DNA from: Actinostola sp. cb2023
Taxonomy: Eukaryota > Cnidaria > Anthozoa > Actiniaria > Actinostolidae
DNA length: 64,000 nucleotides
Direction of reading: 5' to 3'
Assembly (NCBI GenBank): GCA_033675265.1
Contig: JAUJYZ010000450.1
Location: 1 to 64,000 of the forward strand
The translations under genes were made by a program, and so were the position numbers. Every line of letters begins with the position of its first letter. Position 1 is the first letter of the stretch. The notes beneath the pieces were generated by a model. The model searched no databases and was not told the DNA's origin. It saw only the letters and a program-made list of their open reading frames with translations. Shown piece by piece: positions 25,227 through 36,292 of this stretch.

Positions 25227-27487
25227 GAAGTTATGTGAGCCGAGGTAAAGTACTCCAGATTTCATATTCTAGGAAAGCAGAATTTCTGATATTCCTCAGC
25301 TTTTCAATGACCTTTTATCAAAACCGGAAGGCATTCGACCATCTTTTAATTCAGATGTCCATGCTACAGACTCTTTTTTCAACTTTCTTGGGATCAAGTA
25401 GTCCTTCTTCGACAAACCAATCAATTTCGTTCTTGATTACATTTAAGGGAAGGGCATGATGGATATCATATACTAAATCTATAAGAACATTGAAACCATA
25501 TAAAGGATAAAGTTGGTGTAGAATTGACAAACCCATAAAGAAGAAAGTTCACCTTGTATTTCAGTCATGATGTCAATTTCCAAAACTAGATTTCTTTGCT
25601 CATAAGGATGAATTCGATTTTCTCCATAGTACATCTGACTTATGATCTGCTGTTGGGAGCTTTTGCCCTTGAACTTTACATCGTCTGCAGGGGTCTACAG
25701 ATAGCAGGGTAATCGCCAGTAAAACATAGCAGAATATGTCTTCTCCTATCTATGCTACTTGAATGATTATAGTATTGCTACCAGGATCACAAGAAGGACT
25801 AACCTCAATGCCTTGAATAAAGCCATCCTTTATTTTATCTACAAAAGGCTTCAGAAAGGGATCAAGCAAATGAGGATTTCCATTGGGAAGTAACAATTCA
25901 ATGAATATTACAGAAAAATAACAGGAAATTACAGGTGTACCAAGCGAAATCAAAGTCGAAAATAAAAAAATAAAAAGAACACGATAACAGACATATCTTC
26001 AGCTTTCGAACAAGCATAAATTCATTTTGACAACAGTTCAGACGACAAAAATAAAACAAGGGTCAAAACATGCCCTCTATTAAAAATATCGAGATTGAGG
26101 GAATCTCGCGAAAGCGACATCTTGAAAAAAAATATTTTGTTGTCAAACTCCCGCCATCTTTGACATCAAAATGAACAGCAACCACAGCTCGGTCTTTTGC
26201 CGCCAATCGATTATTAATCGGAAGAGAACGAACGACGTACGAAGCTCTGAAAAACTAGCCGTTTCGCAATCGTGAAAAAAACGTTAATTCGTTCCCAAAC
26301 CTCTATATTTGTCTCCCGTCCAATATGGCGTATGTCACCTCAAACCCCGGTATTTTTGAGCGCGCGCGTGCCCTACGTGTAAGTTTCTTGGATCACCATT
26401 CACATATTGTACTTCGTGAGTAAACATATTATAGCATAAAGGAGATTCTAACCTTTTCAATTCTAGGAAACCCGGTATGTTTACAGTGCTCTCGATTGTT
26501 TCTGCTGTCACCACACCTACATACGTGGGATCTGGACACACAGCTGGCAAAAGCCATGACGCATCAGGATCTCAAAACCATGCTAATTCACGGAATTGAT
26601 CTCCGTCCCAGATGTCGTTTTTGTTTTCCCATGTTGTTTCTCTTTTAAGCCAATGCTCTTTTTCTTCCCAGTGTGCAAGGATTTATTTCTTTGTTTCCTC
26701 ATTTTGAAACCATTTCTGTATCTTTTCTTTTAAACCCAGATAGAAATATCGCGCTTTCCCTTTCCTACCACAATGTCTACATTTATCTTGACTACTTTCC
26801 ATTACATCCCAACTTCCATTATATACGTGTTTTTCTGTGTTTCCTCGTCGTTTAGCTTTCTTGCGACACTAGCAAATGAAATATTCCTTTGGGTCGCGGT
26901 AACCGTAATCTTTCAGTAGCATTTGCACTTCACCCCAGCTATTTGGCCACGCCGCATTCACAATATCAGGGTCATATTTGTCTCCAAGAACTTCACAGTA
27001 TGATTTCTTTCAATACAAGTGAATTTCCTCAAAGTTCTTGATTGATCCCCTTGTGCTTTGTATTAATTGCATGGCTTCAAGGATTACCTCGGTTACAACT
27101 TTCTTCAGTTTAAAATTCTCACTGTCACTTTCAGCATTAAAAGAATCGTCACTTTCTCCTTCATTATCGCTTGTCGTTTTCTAAGATTGCATCACTGTCA
27201 ATGTCCATCACGTCCTCCGAGTTATCCGATAGCTGATCAGTCCCGGTTCCTTCAATATATTGTGTTTCATTTAAGTATATTTGTACATCATCGGGCTCAC
27301 GGTTGTTATTGCTGTTTATTTCTCTCAGTATTTTCTGTTGTGTTTGCCAATGTCTCAACTCTGTAGTTCTAGGCATAGCTTTGCCGTTACATCTATTGCA
27401 TGGGTAATGGACATGGTTATAAGATTTTTCGGGGCAGCAACAGTTCCTTATTTCTGTTCTTAGCCAATTCCTAGAAGAATTCATCAC
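25227..27487 (-). pseudogene. CACTA/EnSpm-like transposase pseudogene
   Basis: Three blocks on the minus strand follow the TNP2-type order. The N-terminal block starts at about 27487 (MNSSRNWLRTEIRN) with paired Cys motifs (HYPCNRCNG) and an acidic tail ending in a frameshift at about 27165. The next block (about 27125-26335) contains YLGLKEKIQKWF, a HWEEKEHWLKRE segment, DIWDGDQFREL and WLLPAVCPDPTYVG. In-frame stops lie at 26683-26685 and 26572-26574. The third block (about 25910-25350) contains PFLKPFVDKIKDGF, then a YDIHHALPLNVIK segment where family members have a D..H motif. R1 repeat copy 2 separates blocks two and three. CACTA terminal repeats were not found. It cannot encode a full protein. 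Confidence 0.65.
26060..26390. repeat. Dispersed repeat R1, copy 2
   Basis: Diverged relative of 12770-13100 in the same orientation, sharing GGGTCAAAA..ATGCCCT, CGACGTACGAAGCTC, GTTCCCA, CCGTCCAATATGGCG and a GCGCGCG tract. It lies between two blocks of the CACTA-like pseudogene and overlaps the edge of one, so it is either an insertion or an intron. Confidence 0.65.
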
Positions 27488-27728
27488 GAGAAATAATTCC
27501 CGCCAAATTTTACATTATTACTGCTGCCAAAAACCCAAGCATACAAGCATCACGTGTTTATCCATCATCTTACATCGCAAGCACGTTTTGTTGGACCAAT
27601 CAAATCAGTCCACATGACAGAGGGATGCTTATGACACTGCACATGCGTTTCCCTCGATTTTGAATTATCATTTGTTCGAGAAGAGATAGAAGTATTACGA
27701 GTATTTTAACAGCGGGCGTCAGCTGAAA

Positions 27729-27819
27729 ATGGACGAAGCCATTGATAACTGGGACATCGAAAGAACTGTGGAATTCTTATCTGGGATCTTTAATGTTGAA
27801 ATCGCAAGAAATTTCAGAG
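27729..27819 (+). CDS. Possible first exon of a SAM-domain-like gene
   Basis: ATG at 27729 opens 30 codons (MDEAIDNWDIERTVEFL..FNVEIARNFR) followed directly by a strong donor, GTAAGC at 27820. The W..E.T..FL..IF....ARNF pattern resembles the start of a SAM domain, a protein or RNA interaction module. It is divergent from the CACTA-like remnant, with about 240 bases between the two starts. Downstream exons were not identified with certainty; an acidic open stretch at 28836-29079 could belong to it. This is the only part of the window that could be host-like. Confidence 0.35.
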
Positions 27820-27960
27820 GTAAGCTTTAATAGAAAATTACAGCATTTGGAATTGTAACGGCCAAATGTGAAGAGAGTGAGCTTATCATCTATTTGAGTT
27901 AATACAAGTAATGGAGTTCAGTATTTTTTTCACAAATTGCCAATGAGTATTACTAGTATT

Positions 27961-28271
27961 AAAGAAGAAATAACCCACGTTACAACACACTTCAACCACT
28001 ACAGAAAAATCTGAGCCCCAGGTGGGAAACGAACCCACGACCTGCCGATTTTCTAGACGGAATACATAATTCTGATGTTTTTAGTATATGTCACGTCACT
28101 GATATATTCAGTGCTATATCACACTCAACCCTCAGATAATCATAGTGTCCAGTAGCTCAGTGGTAGAGCAACCATCTAGAAAATCGGCAGGTCCTGGGTT
28201 CGTTTCCCACCTGGGGCTCAGATTTTTCTGTAGTGGTTGAAGTGTGTTGTAACGTGGGTTATTTCTTCTTT
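27961..28271. mobile_element. Hairpin element with ~100-bp arms containing a tRNA-like sequence
   Basis: The left arm (27961 to about 28060, beginning AAAGAAGAAATAACCC) is matched by the reverse complement at about 28171-28271. Within the right arm and loop lies a tRNA-like stretch (28145-28218) with an A-box (TAGCTCAGTGGTAGAG) and a B-box-like GGGTTCGTTTCC. The left arm carries its antisense 3' half. Pol III boxes are typical of tRNA-derived SINEs; here they sit in a fold-back, as if two SINE heads were joined or a MITE captured one. No clean target duplication seen. Confidence 0.75.
28145..28218 (+). other. tRNA-like (Pol III promoter) sequence
   Basis: An A-box-like TAGCTCAGTGGTAGAG and a B-box-like GGTTCGTTTCC lie about 40 bases apart. 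The acceptor stem does not pair well and there is no clear anticodon arm, so this is a tRNA-derived repeat head, not a working tRNA gene. Confidence 0.6.
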
Positions 28272-28577
28272 ATTCATTTATATGTATAAATACTATTTCT
28301 ATCTATGTATTCCCGCGTATATATCATTTAGATACAAACTCATACACAAAATATTCCCCCATCACTTATCTAATGATTTGTCCCTTAGCAACAAGTGGTA
28401 TACCAGTGTAGAAGCTAATTAATTATCAAAATCATCGAACTGAGCACCAGCTGCCAAAAAATTGCAAAAATCACTATAAATTTGAATTTTCGATAATGTG
28501 AACATTTGGGCAGCTCTAAATTAATGGTCACATGACATTCAAATTCTTCATAATTTTACTGTGAAGCATTTGAAATA

Positions 28578-28655
28578 ATTTGAAATAAAGAGCGCTCGCA
28601 TACAGACAAAAATAATACAGACAAAAATAATGTATGCATGCGCTCTTTATTTATA
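28578..28655. repeat. Short hairpin with an internal tandem repeat
   Basis: ATAAAGAGCGCTCGCATAC and its near reverse complement flank two copies of ACAGACAAAAATAAT. Confidence 0.65.
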
Positions 28656-28749
28656 TTCGTGTATAACTACTACCGTTGAACGTCGTTCCAAACATTGTAC
28701 CCTGATGATGGGCGCTGAGCCCAAAAGCTTGGTAATAAATTTTACATTT

Positions 28750-29570
28750 ATAAAAGGTTGAAGATGCCAATTAATAATAATATTACATCAACCTACAAAG
28801 AAACACTTTTAAGTGTTAAAATGATTACATTAGCCTGGCAAAAGTAGCCAAGTCAAACACAAGAATGAAAGTGGAAAAAAAGGGAAATTACTTAGACCTG
28901 CTGTGTATGATCTCCCTCTTATAGAGTCTGATGATGGTGGAGACACTGACATAATTTCTTCTGATATAAATGAGGATGTATATAAAACTGATGATGATGA
29001 TGTCAATGATACTCTGGTATTGTCATCACAGGCATCACGAAAGGGCTTTTCTTTTTTAAACATCATAGTAGTGACTTGAAAATAAAAAAATAAAAAATAT
29101 TAAAAGTGAAATTGTTGTATTAGTGTACACTGGGGATCGAAGCATGGAGCAAGTAACACGAGAAGTGTTGATAAAAATACTAAAGAACCTAGGAGGAATG
29201 GTGTCACTAGTAAAACGCCTCAGATTAAAACAGCTTATTAAGGTTGTAGCAGTTAAGCTGATTAATAAGAATTTTGTGCAAATAGTGCAAGTTCAGGAAA
29301 AAGAGAATTTCTTTAATTTAAAACGATCTCATTTAAAAAAGGTCTAAATAGAGTATGCTATACCTGTGATCATGTAGTAGCCAGTTAGTGTTAAAACTAT
29401 CCGCACAAATAGTCATGGGAGCCAACATGTACAATTATTATAAGTTTAATTATGATTATTGTATTCTATGCATCTTAGCTTATAGATCAGTGTACACTAG
29501 TAATTCATTTTACTCTTTGATAAATTGCAAGTTGATATTTGAATTTGTTTTGCATATTATTTTAATATCC
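28750..29570 (+). other. Coding-like remnants, unidentified
   Basis: An open stretch at 28836-29079 encodes an acidic, Asp-rich segment (LIESDDGGDTDIISSD). A second at 29123-29346 is Lys/Leu/Val-rich. They use different frames, and neither has a motif I can name. They could be exons linked to the SAM-like exon upstream or decayed transposon ORFs. Confidence 0.3.
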
Positions 29571-29574
29571 TTAA

Positions 29575-30214
29575 AGACTCTCCGTCGACCGACATGCTTT
29601 GGGGGCGCTCATTGTAATTTCGTATGATACGAAATTCATCCTTTTCTCGGTATGGAAGGTATCAAGTTATAATCTGTTCGAATCCTCTTCATCTGTGAAG
29701 TTCTTATCACTTTGGTTCTCCGAGAACATTCTCTAAAGTATAGTCTAAGTTTTGATTCTTCTATTTGTTTGAAATAATGGTTTTGAGTGAGAGATCCAGC
29801 CTGTTAATAAGAGTCGTTTATCTTAGAATCTAGTCAAGATGGCGGCCAAACCTAAAAGACGAGTAGGCCCAAAAGACCAGTAATATACCTAAGGGAATCT
29901 CTCCGAGGACAGTAGTGGAGAAGTAGAACAAATAGTCAAGGTTAGTTCCAAACTGACGGATAGTGAATTTGCTGAAATTTTGCTGCAGTAATATTGGTTC
30001 TGTGCTGACCCTGAATTTCTGCCGATACATGTATTTTCGATCTCGAATTAAATGTTCTATAAATAATATTTTTTCAGCTCCTGTCCAGCTAACCGCCCAA
30101 AAGAAAGAGGTAATGGTATTCAAAGCTTGCTTTCATCCAGACGAAGAAAAGTCAAGTCAACGCAATCAAAACAATAACAAACGCCCGCAAAGCATGTCGG
30201 TTGACGGAGAGTCT
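29575..30214. mobile_element. TTAA-flanked non-autonomous element D (640 bp)
   Basis: TTAA at 29571-29574 and 30215-30218 bounds the element. The ends are inverted repeats of about 30 bp (AGACTCTCCGTC(G/A)ACCGACATG..), with one mismatch in the first 25 bases. No transposase is encoded; the longest open frame (starting inside at 29963) has no recognisable domain. It would need transposase from a larger TTAA element, but its termini do not match A, B or F. Confidence 0.75.
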
Positions 30215-30282
30215 TTAAATATAAGGTGTGCCTGACGATATAAAAACATGAAAAATTAATATGAATTGTACAAGATTGGAAT

Positions 30283-30560
30283 GACCTTTATTGGGACCAA
30301 CTTGAGAATTTTGTACACATACCCAACCTTGTTAATTAATATAATGGGAACTAAAACAGCTCCCTACTTCAACTTTTCTAGGGATCAGTTTGTTTGATGC
30401 AGACCCAAACTTGGTAATAAACATGGGAACTAGAATATCTTCCTACTTCACCCTTTATTGGGACCAGCTTGTGTCATACCACACCCAACCCTGGAAGTGA
30501 ACATGGGAATTATATAATTCCCTATTTTTATACTCATTGGGAAGTTGTATCATTTTAGAA
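30283..30560. repeat. Three tandem copies of a ~95-bp unit
   Basis: Recurring landmarks in each copy are TTATTGGGACCA(A/G)CTTG or CTAGGGATCAGTTTG, then an ACCCAA(C/A)CTTGG-like phrase, then AACATGGGAACTA and TTCCCTA/CTCCCTACTTC. Copies are diverged. Confidence 0.7.
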
Positions 30561-31230
30561 ATTTGGGAAAAGCATATTTCAAAATCCCAAGTCTATCCCA
30601 TTATAGGAATTGATGTTTTTTTCCTGTGTAAGTAATGATGCACGTGATGCGAAGTTGCACAATGCTTTCTAAGAGGAGTTCCATCATTTAAGTAATTGTT
30701 TGCGGTGTCCTGGAAGGTCGATTATGGACTCAGACTCTTCTCTAAACTATAGGTAATTTAAAAAAAGTTGTTCATGTTAAGTGACCTTTTAAAAGTAAGT
30801 TCGACGTTGGACCCAGTTAGATTCGACTGACTGAATTCGGGCCGACTTTCAATACGACTAGAGCAGTCATGTTAAAATGTATTTCAAACGGCGATTTTCA
30901 CTTGAACCGATCTAAATGCCAAAGTTCCACTGACCAAATACAGGAAAGATCTCATTCTGAAATTCATTTTTATATTTACATATTTTTAACTCCTTAGCGT
31001 CCTCGATTCATCCATTTTTCTGTCCTCCCCTACGTTCTTTGTTAATTTCATTGCCATCCATTCACTTATTCATTCTTTCACTTTAGCCCACTTTCGATAC
31101 CTTAGTTGGTTGATTGGCAGAATCGAGGCTTCAGAAAAACAAATTGAGAATGCTAAACAGTGTATTTCCCCGGACTGGAGCCTCGATTCTACCCACATAT
31201 TGTTAGTGATCAATCAACCCCCAAAACGCT
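30561..31230. other. Spacer with an imperfect inverted repeat
   Basis: Mostly unremarkable AT-rich DNA. An imperfect inverted repeat at about 31108-31219 (GGTTGATTGGCAGAATCGAGGCT against AGCCTCGATTCT..ATCAATCAACC) could be an old MITE or part of the Gypsy 5' flank. Confidence 0.4.
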
Positions 31231-33960
31231 TTTATTCCAATGCAGCCTGAGCAGCGTTTGGCTTCTATGTTGCCAGAAATGCGAAAACGGAATGGATTAG
31301 GGGATCTGCCATTGCAATATTGTATTGTACGACAATGAGGCTGTGAACGCAAAATTATAGAAATGCAAGGGCAAAAAGCCTGAGATCTGCCAGAGTTTAT
31401 CGATACAGTACAACGTTTCGTCGAACAAGATCATAATTGTGTACAAGCTGCCTTTGCAGGGGAAGGAGAATAGCGATTGATAGATGGATTTCATCACTTC
31501 CATGTCGGTGACAAGTAGTGGTCGATGACTAGCCAACAGAGGAAAAGCCACCAAAAAAAGTTCCAAGAGTTATCCGCCAGTTACCTGTCAACAATACACT
31601 CGAACTCCAGCAACAATGCCGCCCAACTACCGGGACAAACTTCTCAAAGAAGTCTCAATTTCAGATTCAATTGTCGACACTATCATAACGAAGGCCAAAG
31701 AGATCCGATCAAGCAAATTATATACGTTACTGAGAAATTATATACGTTACTGAGAAATTTGTTAGCTCCAGTGAAGCCAGCCCAGCGAAGTATTAAGGAA
31801 ATCGTTGAATTATTGCAGAAACATCTGTCACCTAACATTGTGCCTTTGGGACTAGTTTGAATGATTCCCTGCGTGATAGGCTGGCTAGTCTGTGGAATAA
31901 GGAATGAAAGTATCCAAAAAAGATTACTTTCAGAAGCAGAGTTAACATTTGACAAAGCGCTGGGAATCGCGATTGCAATGGAAACCGCTGTTAGAGATAC
32001 TCTGGAATTACAGAACAAACCAGAACCATCGCCGATTAGTGTGAATGAAATAAAGGCTCACCCTAATTCTAGCCCATAAAACTTCACCCCAAGTAAATGT
32101 TTTAGATGTGGGATGTCACATAATCCCCAGGAACGTGATATGTCATAAGTGCCAGAAAAGGGGACATATCCAAGCCGTTTGTCGTTCTGGAGGGAAACAG
32201 AAGGAAGAAAAAGGGGTCCACACTTTTGAAGATAGTGATAGTGATGAATATTCAGAGTTTATGGGATGCTTAGAAGTGAATAGCATAGAGAAAAATCCTA
32301 GTAATGTCATATGGGTCCACCCTGATGTTCAAGGGAAAGTTCTTAAGATGGAAATGGATACTCGGTCGGCTGTGTCTGTCATTCCTTTTGAACAATATAA
32401 GGAACATTTCAGTGAACTGAAATTAAGGAGGAGTCATATGTCCCTAAAAACTTATACCGGGGAGAAAGTATACCCAAGTGGATGATAGAGTGTGATGTTA
32501 AGCTTAAGGGCCAGCACAAGAAATTGAGTTTACAAGTGGTTGAGACTCCCGGGCCAGCACTGTTAGGCCGTGATTGGCTGAATGAAATTAAGCTGGACTG
32601 GGGTGAAATTAAAACCCTTAAAGTGCTTATGAAGCTTATTTTTCGAAAATCGATTACATATGAAATGAATAGTGGGATTTTTCAGTGTTTTGTGATTTGA
32701 GCTTCGTATTTGCGAGTTATAAAGGTTTGAAATCGTGATATGCTAATTCGGTGACGTCTAAGGAGGCATCATTTGTTATTCAAAAGCGCCCCTTTGCAAA
32801 TCATTGACATTTTTTTAATCTGGAAAAAGTTTTCTACAACTTATATAAATGATGTTTAACTTTTTTTCTATTTCATGCGAGGGTTGTCTACAGAACCAAA
32901 AGATGCCAAGCACAGCACCCGTGCACCCTTGGGAGTGGACCACCACCCCATGGCAACGTATACATATTGATTACGCTGGTCCCTTTCAAGATTCCATGTT
33001 CTTGGTAGTTGTCGATGCACATAGTAAGTGGCCCGAATTGATTCCTATGAAAACTACAACAGCGGCCAAGACCATCGAAGCTTTGAGGACCTTCTTTGCA
33101 CAATGTGGGATCCCTGAACAGATTGTAAGCGACAATGGTCCACAGTTTGTTGCAGAGGAAATGCAGTATTTTCTCAAGTCAAAAGCAATCAAACATATCT
33201 GTTCAGCACCGTACCATCCAGCTACGAATGGTCAGGCAGAACGTTCAGTTCAAACCTTCAAAAGTGCACTACGCTCCATGAGTGAAAGTTCTAAACCAGT
33301 GAAGGAGAAGTTAGCAAGGTTCCTGATAGCCTACAGAAATACTCCACACTGCACTACAGGTGAGAGTCCAGCGATGCTTATGTTTGGAAGACCTCTGCGC
33401 ACCCGCTTGGATTTGGTGAAACCCAACTTGAACAGAAAGATGGTGAACATGCAGAGTGAATAAAGCATGCATGCAGCAGTTGCTAAAGGAAACCAGACAC
33501 GACGGTTGGAGGTTGGAGATCCAGTCATGGCACGTGATTACCGAGGAAATCTCAAGTGGAGATCAGGATTAGTGATTGAACAGACAGGTCCACTTAAGTA
33601 TAAAGTTCAAGTGGCACCAGATATGATTTGGCAAAGACATATTGATCAGCTACGTTCCACCTGCGTGACAGGAACAGCAGTACAACCAAAGGTTTCCAGT
33701 CCCTGCTGGGAACCTCTACAAGTGCTTCCAAGTGAAGTGATCACACCCATGAACCCCCTAGTACCAAGTCCCGTGGTGATATCTGTACCAGCAACACCGG
33801 CACCAGGAACCCCGACACGAGCAACATATGCAGCCGTAGTGGCTTCACCCAAAGAATAGCCCCCATCCGAGGTTACTCCATTGATAGTACCTGAAAGGCG
33901 TTACCCCGAGAGCATTCGTAAAGCACCTGACAAACTCAACATTTAAACAGCCAAGTGGAC
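31230..33960 (+). pseudogene. Ty3/Gypsy-like polyprotein lacking reverse transcriptase
   Basis: Gag-like blocks (31525-32080; KLYTLLRNLLAPVKPAQRS, RLLSEAELTFDKALGIA) lead to CCHC knuckles (FRCGMSHNPQ near 32106; CHKCQKRGHIQAVC near 32150-32190). A protease-like region has the active site changed to DTR (near 32356), followed by LLGRDWL (near 32565). Then RT and RNase H are absent: only about 200 bases separate protease from the integrase part (32849-33463). Integrase keeps IDYAG, SDNGPQF and GQAERS around its likely D, D and E residues. A C-terminal GDPVMARDYRG segment (33467-33859) is in another frame. A perfect 20-bp tandem duplication (31715-31754) shifts the gag frame. Not functional. Confidence 0.85.
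31715..31754. repeat. 20-bp perfect tandem duplication in gag
   Basis: The unit AAATTATATACGTTACTGAG occurs twice head to tail. Twenty bases is not a multiple of three, so it breaks the gag frame. Confidence 0.95.
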
Positions 33961-34034
33961 TGAACATTGAGCATTAGACATTGCTAACATTGTATATTCA
34001 TTTAGTATTGGTCACATTTGTGACAACTTATATT

Positions 34035-34300
34035 TTGTCTGGAGGAGATGTTATGTACTCCCGGGATCCCTGTGTTATTGTATGGTCAGCGTAACGAATA
34101 AAGTGGATGCACGCGCAACCTGGACCGCCATTTTGTCAATACATAATATTCATGTTGATTAAATGGCTTCGATATGAATTTTTTTCTCTGGGTATTATAT
34201 TTCGTGTGTTTAAAGTCAGCGAGCTTATTTTTTCGCGAGGCTCGCGAATATAAGTACGAATAAGGTAATCTCAGAGGATTTCGCCGTTCATCTATAATCA
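34035..34300 (+). other. Probable Gypsy 3' LTR remnant and Rep gene 5' flank
   Basis: A purine-rich GGAGGAGA tract (a possible polypurine tract) is followed by TGTTATGTACTCCC, a plausible LTR start with TG. AATAAA follows near 34098. No matching 5' LTR was found upstream of gag, so the LTR call rests on this context only. A TTCGCGAGGCTCGCGAA palindrome lies near 34233, just upstream of the Rep-like gene. Confidence 0.45.
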
Positions 34301-34309
34301 CATGTAATC

Positions 34310-34900
34310 ATGGAAGGGCTGCGAAGTCGACAGCAATGCACGGTATATTTGGTGACATACAGCCGTGCGAATCTTCAAAAAGTACCCAGTAGGGAGGTTT
34401 TTGCCGCTTTGGTAGTGAATGCATTCGAAGAACTTGATGTTGCGAAAGTTGCACATTGGGTTGTAGGTCAAGAGGATCACAAATATAGTGAGGAAAGTTG
34501 AGAATTCCGTACGCACTATCACATGGCCCTCAAGTTGACACGTCGAGCAAGGTGGTCTAGAGTAAGAGAAAAATTGCTGTCCTCAAACGACATTCGAGTG
34601 AATTTTAGCTCCACGCATAACACCTACTACAGTGCTTACAAGTATGTGATCAAAGAGGATAAGAACTTTCTTTTCACAACCAGTCACCCTCAGCTCAATG
34701 ACCCACCAGCGACCGAAAAAGCGATACAAGCTAAGAAAGCTAAACGAACGACGAGAAAGGCCAAAGGGAAGAGGAAAGAGCGTTATTCCACGTTTGATGT
34801 TGTTGAAATCATTCGTAAACAAAGTATAAAGTGTAGACTAGAACTCATTGGCCTGGCTATGAGGCAAAAGGTGGAAGGAAAGACCACATTAGCAATGTAA
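34310..34900 (+). pseudogene. HUH Rep endonuclease half of a Rep-helicase gene, truncated
   Basis: ATG 34310 opens a 196-codon frame with one in-frame TGA at 34499-34501. Residues around 15 (VYLVTYS) resemble Rep motif 1. HYHMALKL just after the internal stop fits the HUH metal-binding motif 2. YSAYKYVIKED fits motif 3, with YVIK giving the catalytic Tyr and Lys. A Lys/Arg-rich linker follows, then a helical AMRQKVEGKT end. The frame closes at 34900, before the helicase domain that should follow. HUH Rep proteins nick single-stranded DNA to start rolling-circle replication. The SF3 helicase half of the same kind of protein occurs separately at 63340-63999. It may derive from a parvovirus- or CRESS-like virus or a Rep-based transposon. 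Confidence 0.7.
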
Positions 34901-35285
34901 TTGTTGACTACAAAGACATGTGACCAGTTTAAAATACGAGTCGCAGACGACAAACTTTTTATCGAGTTCGAGGTATTTGGATATCCTGAAGAAACATTCT
35001 TTCAAGTGTTTTATATAGCTTCTCAAACCATTAATAATTAGGATCACAAATTTATTTTCTTTGTGTTGATCTCATGAATTATTATAATAGTAATAGTAAT
35101 AATACCAGTAATAATCATAATTTTTACAATCCAACCTCGTAGCCCAAAGGGCTAAAATATGCTGGTATTTATAACTTTCCACAATATAGTTCATTTGAAA
35201 ATGAAATTATTAATGAGATTCAGAAATATGATACAGATAAATACACGTATATAGGACAGTATCACGATTTTCAAGTCACTTTGTT
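34901..35285. other. AT-rich spacer after the Rep fragment
   Basis: No helicase-like sequence continues after the Rep stop. It includes an ATAATAGTAATAGTAATAATACC-like run near 35080-35105. Nothing else recognised. Confidence 0.45.
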
Positions 35286-35287
35286 TT

Positions 35288-35331
35288 ATTTTGAGACGTC
35301 AATATTTTGTGGTATTGACGTCTCAAAATTA
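35288..35331. repeat. Short perfect palindrome (GAGACGTCAATA type)
   Basis: ATTTTGAGACGTCAATA and its exact reverse complement enclose TTTTGTGG. The same phrase (CAATATTTTGTGGTAT, then a TCTCAAAAT end) occurs in the larger hairpin at 36293-36458, so the two look related. Confidence 0.8.
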
Positions 35332-36292
35332 CCGCTCGCGATTTGCTCACAGGATATGATTGACAGCGAAAATGACATTTTTTTGGTATCTGGCATTCAA
35401 CTACAATGCGAATGCAGGAATGTTCTTCGATTTTTCAAGGAAAATTCAAGGTTATTCCACAGTAAAAAGGAGTTTCTACAATGCAGTATTATCAGTATTA
35501 TGTTATGTGTATAAACAAGGGAAGCTACGGTCGTAGTTAAGGTGAGAAATGATTCTGTCAAACCTCATAAAGGCTCATTCACAGCTAAAATTTCATTTCA
35601 CTGCGAAAGCTACGAACACTCCAGTTTCTTGATAAAACTTGATGCTGTAAAAGTGTAAATTACATGATGAAAACCTTGATCAGTTTAAGACAATAAAACA
35701 GTTATTATAATTATTTGGTCGTTTAATTGTTTATTGCAGAATAACATTGAATGAAGTTGAATGAATTTACAGTGAAAGTTGTTCTTTGCCCTGAAAATCC
35801 GGCCAATCTTGTAGAATCTTGTGCTTAATTTGCCGTCTTTTGAGCTATTTTCCACCCTGCATTGGACTTGACGTCGACTGACATATTGCAGTCACATTTG
35901 CCCTTGTATATACAGAAGATTGAGGGTTAAAACATCGTTGAATTTTCACGAAATTATATTTACTGAATCGATTCACTTTCAATCCGGCGAACCGTACGAT
36001 AAACTTTGGATTGGTTTTCATTCGCTTTTCTGCCAAAATAAGAGATGAAATGCTTGTCATGACATAAAAGAGGAAGCTTGTCAATAGTTCTTTATAATCA
36101 CTATCATGTTAACTTGTTTAAATTGTCATTTAAACTTTTTTTTAAATCTTTTTGTACTGAAAACAGTTTTCAAAAACTTCAATCGTCGCCACGTCAACGC
36201 GCGAGGTGGTGAGAATTAGAACAAAATCAGAATGCTTTCCTTGTTATTTTATTAGTTTTTCTTGCGAATTATTGTAGAATCGTGATACAAAC
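35332..36292. other. AT-rich DNA, no gene recognised
   Basis: Short open frames only; nothing recognisable on either strand. Confidence 0.5.

Noticed and set aside
28145..28218. Functional tRNA gene
   Set aside because: A- and B-box-like motifs are present but the acceptor stem and anticodon arm do not fold well, and the sequence is part of a hairpin element.
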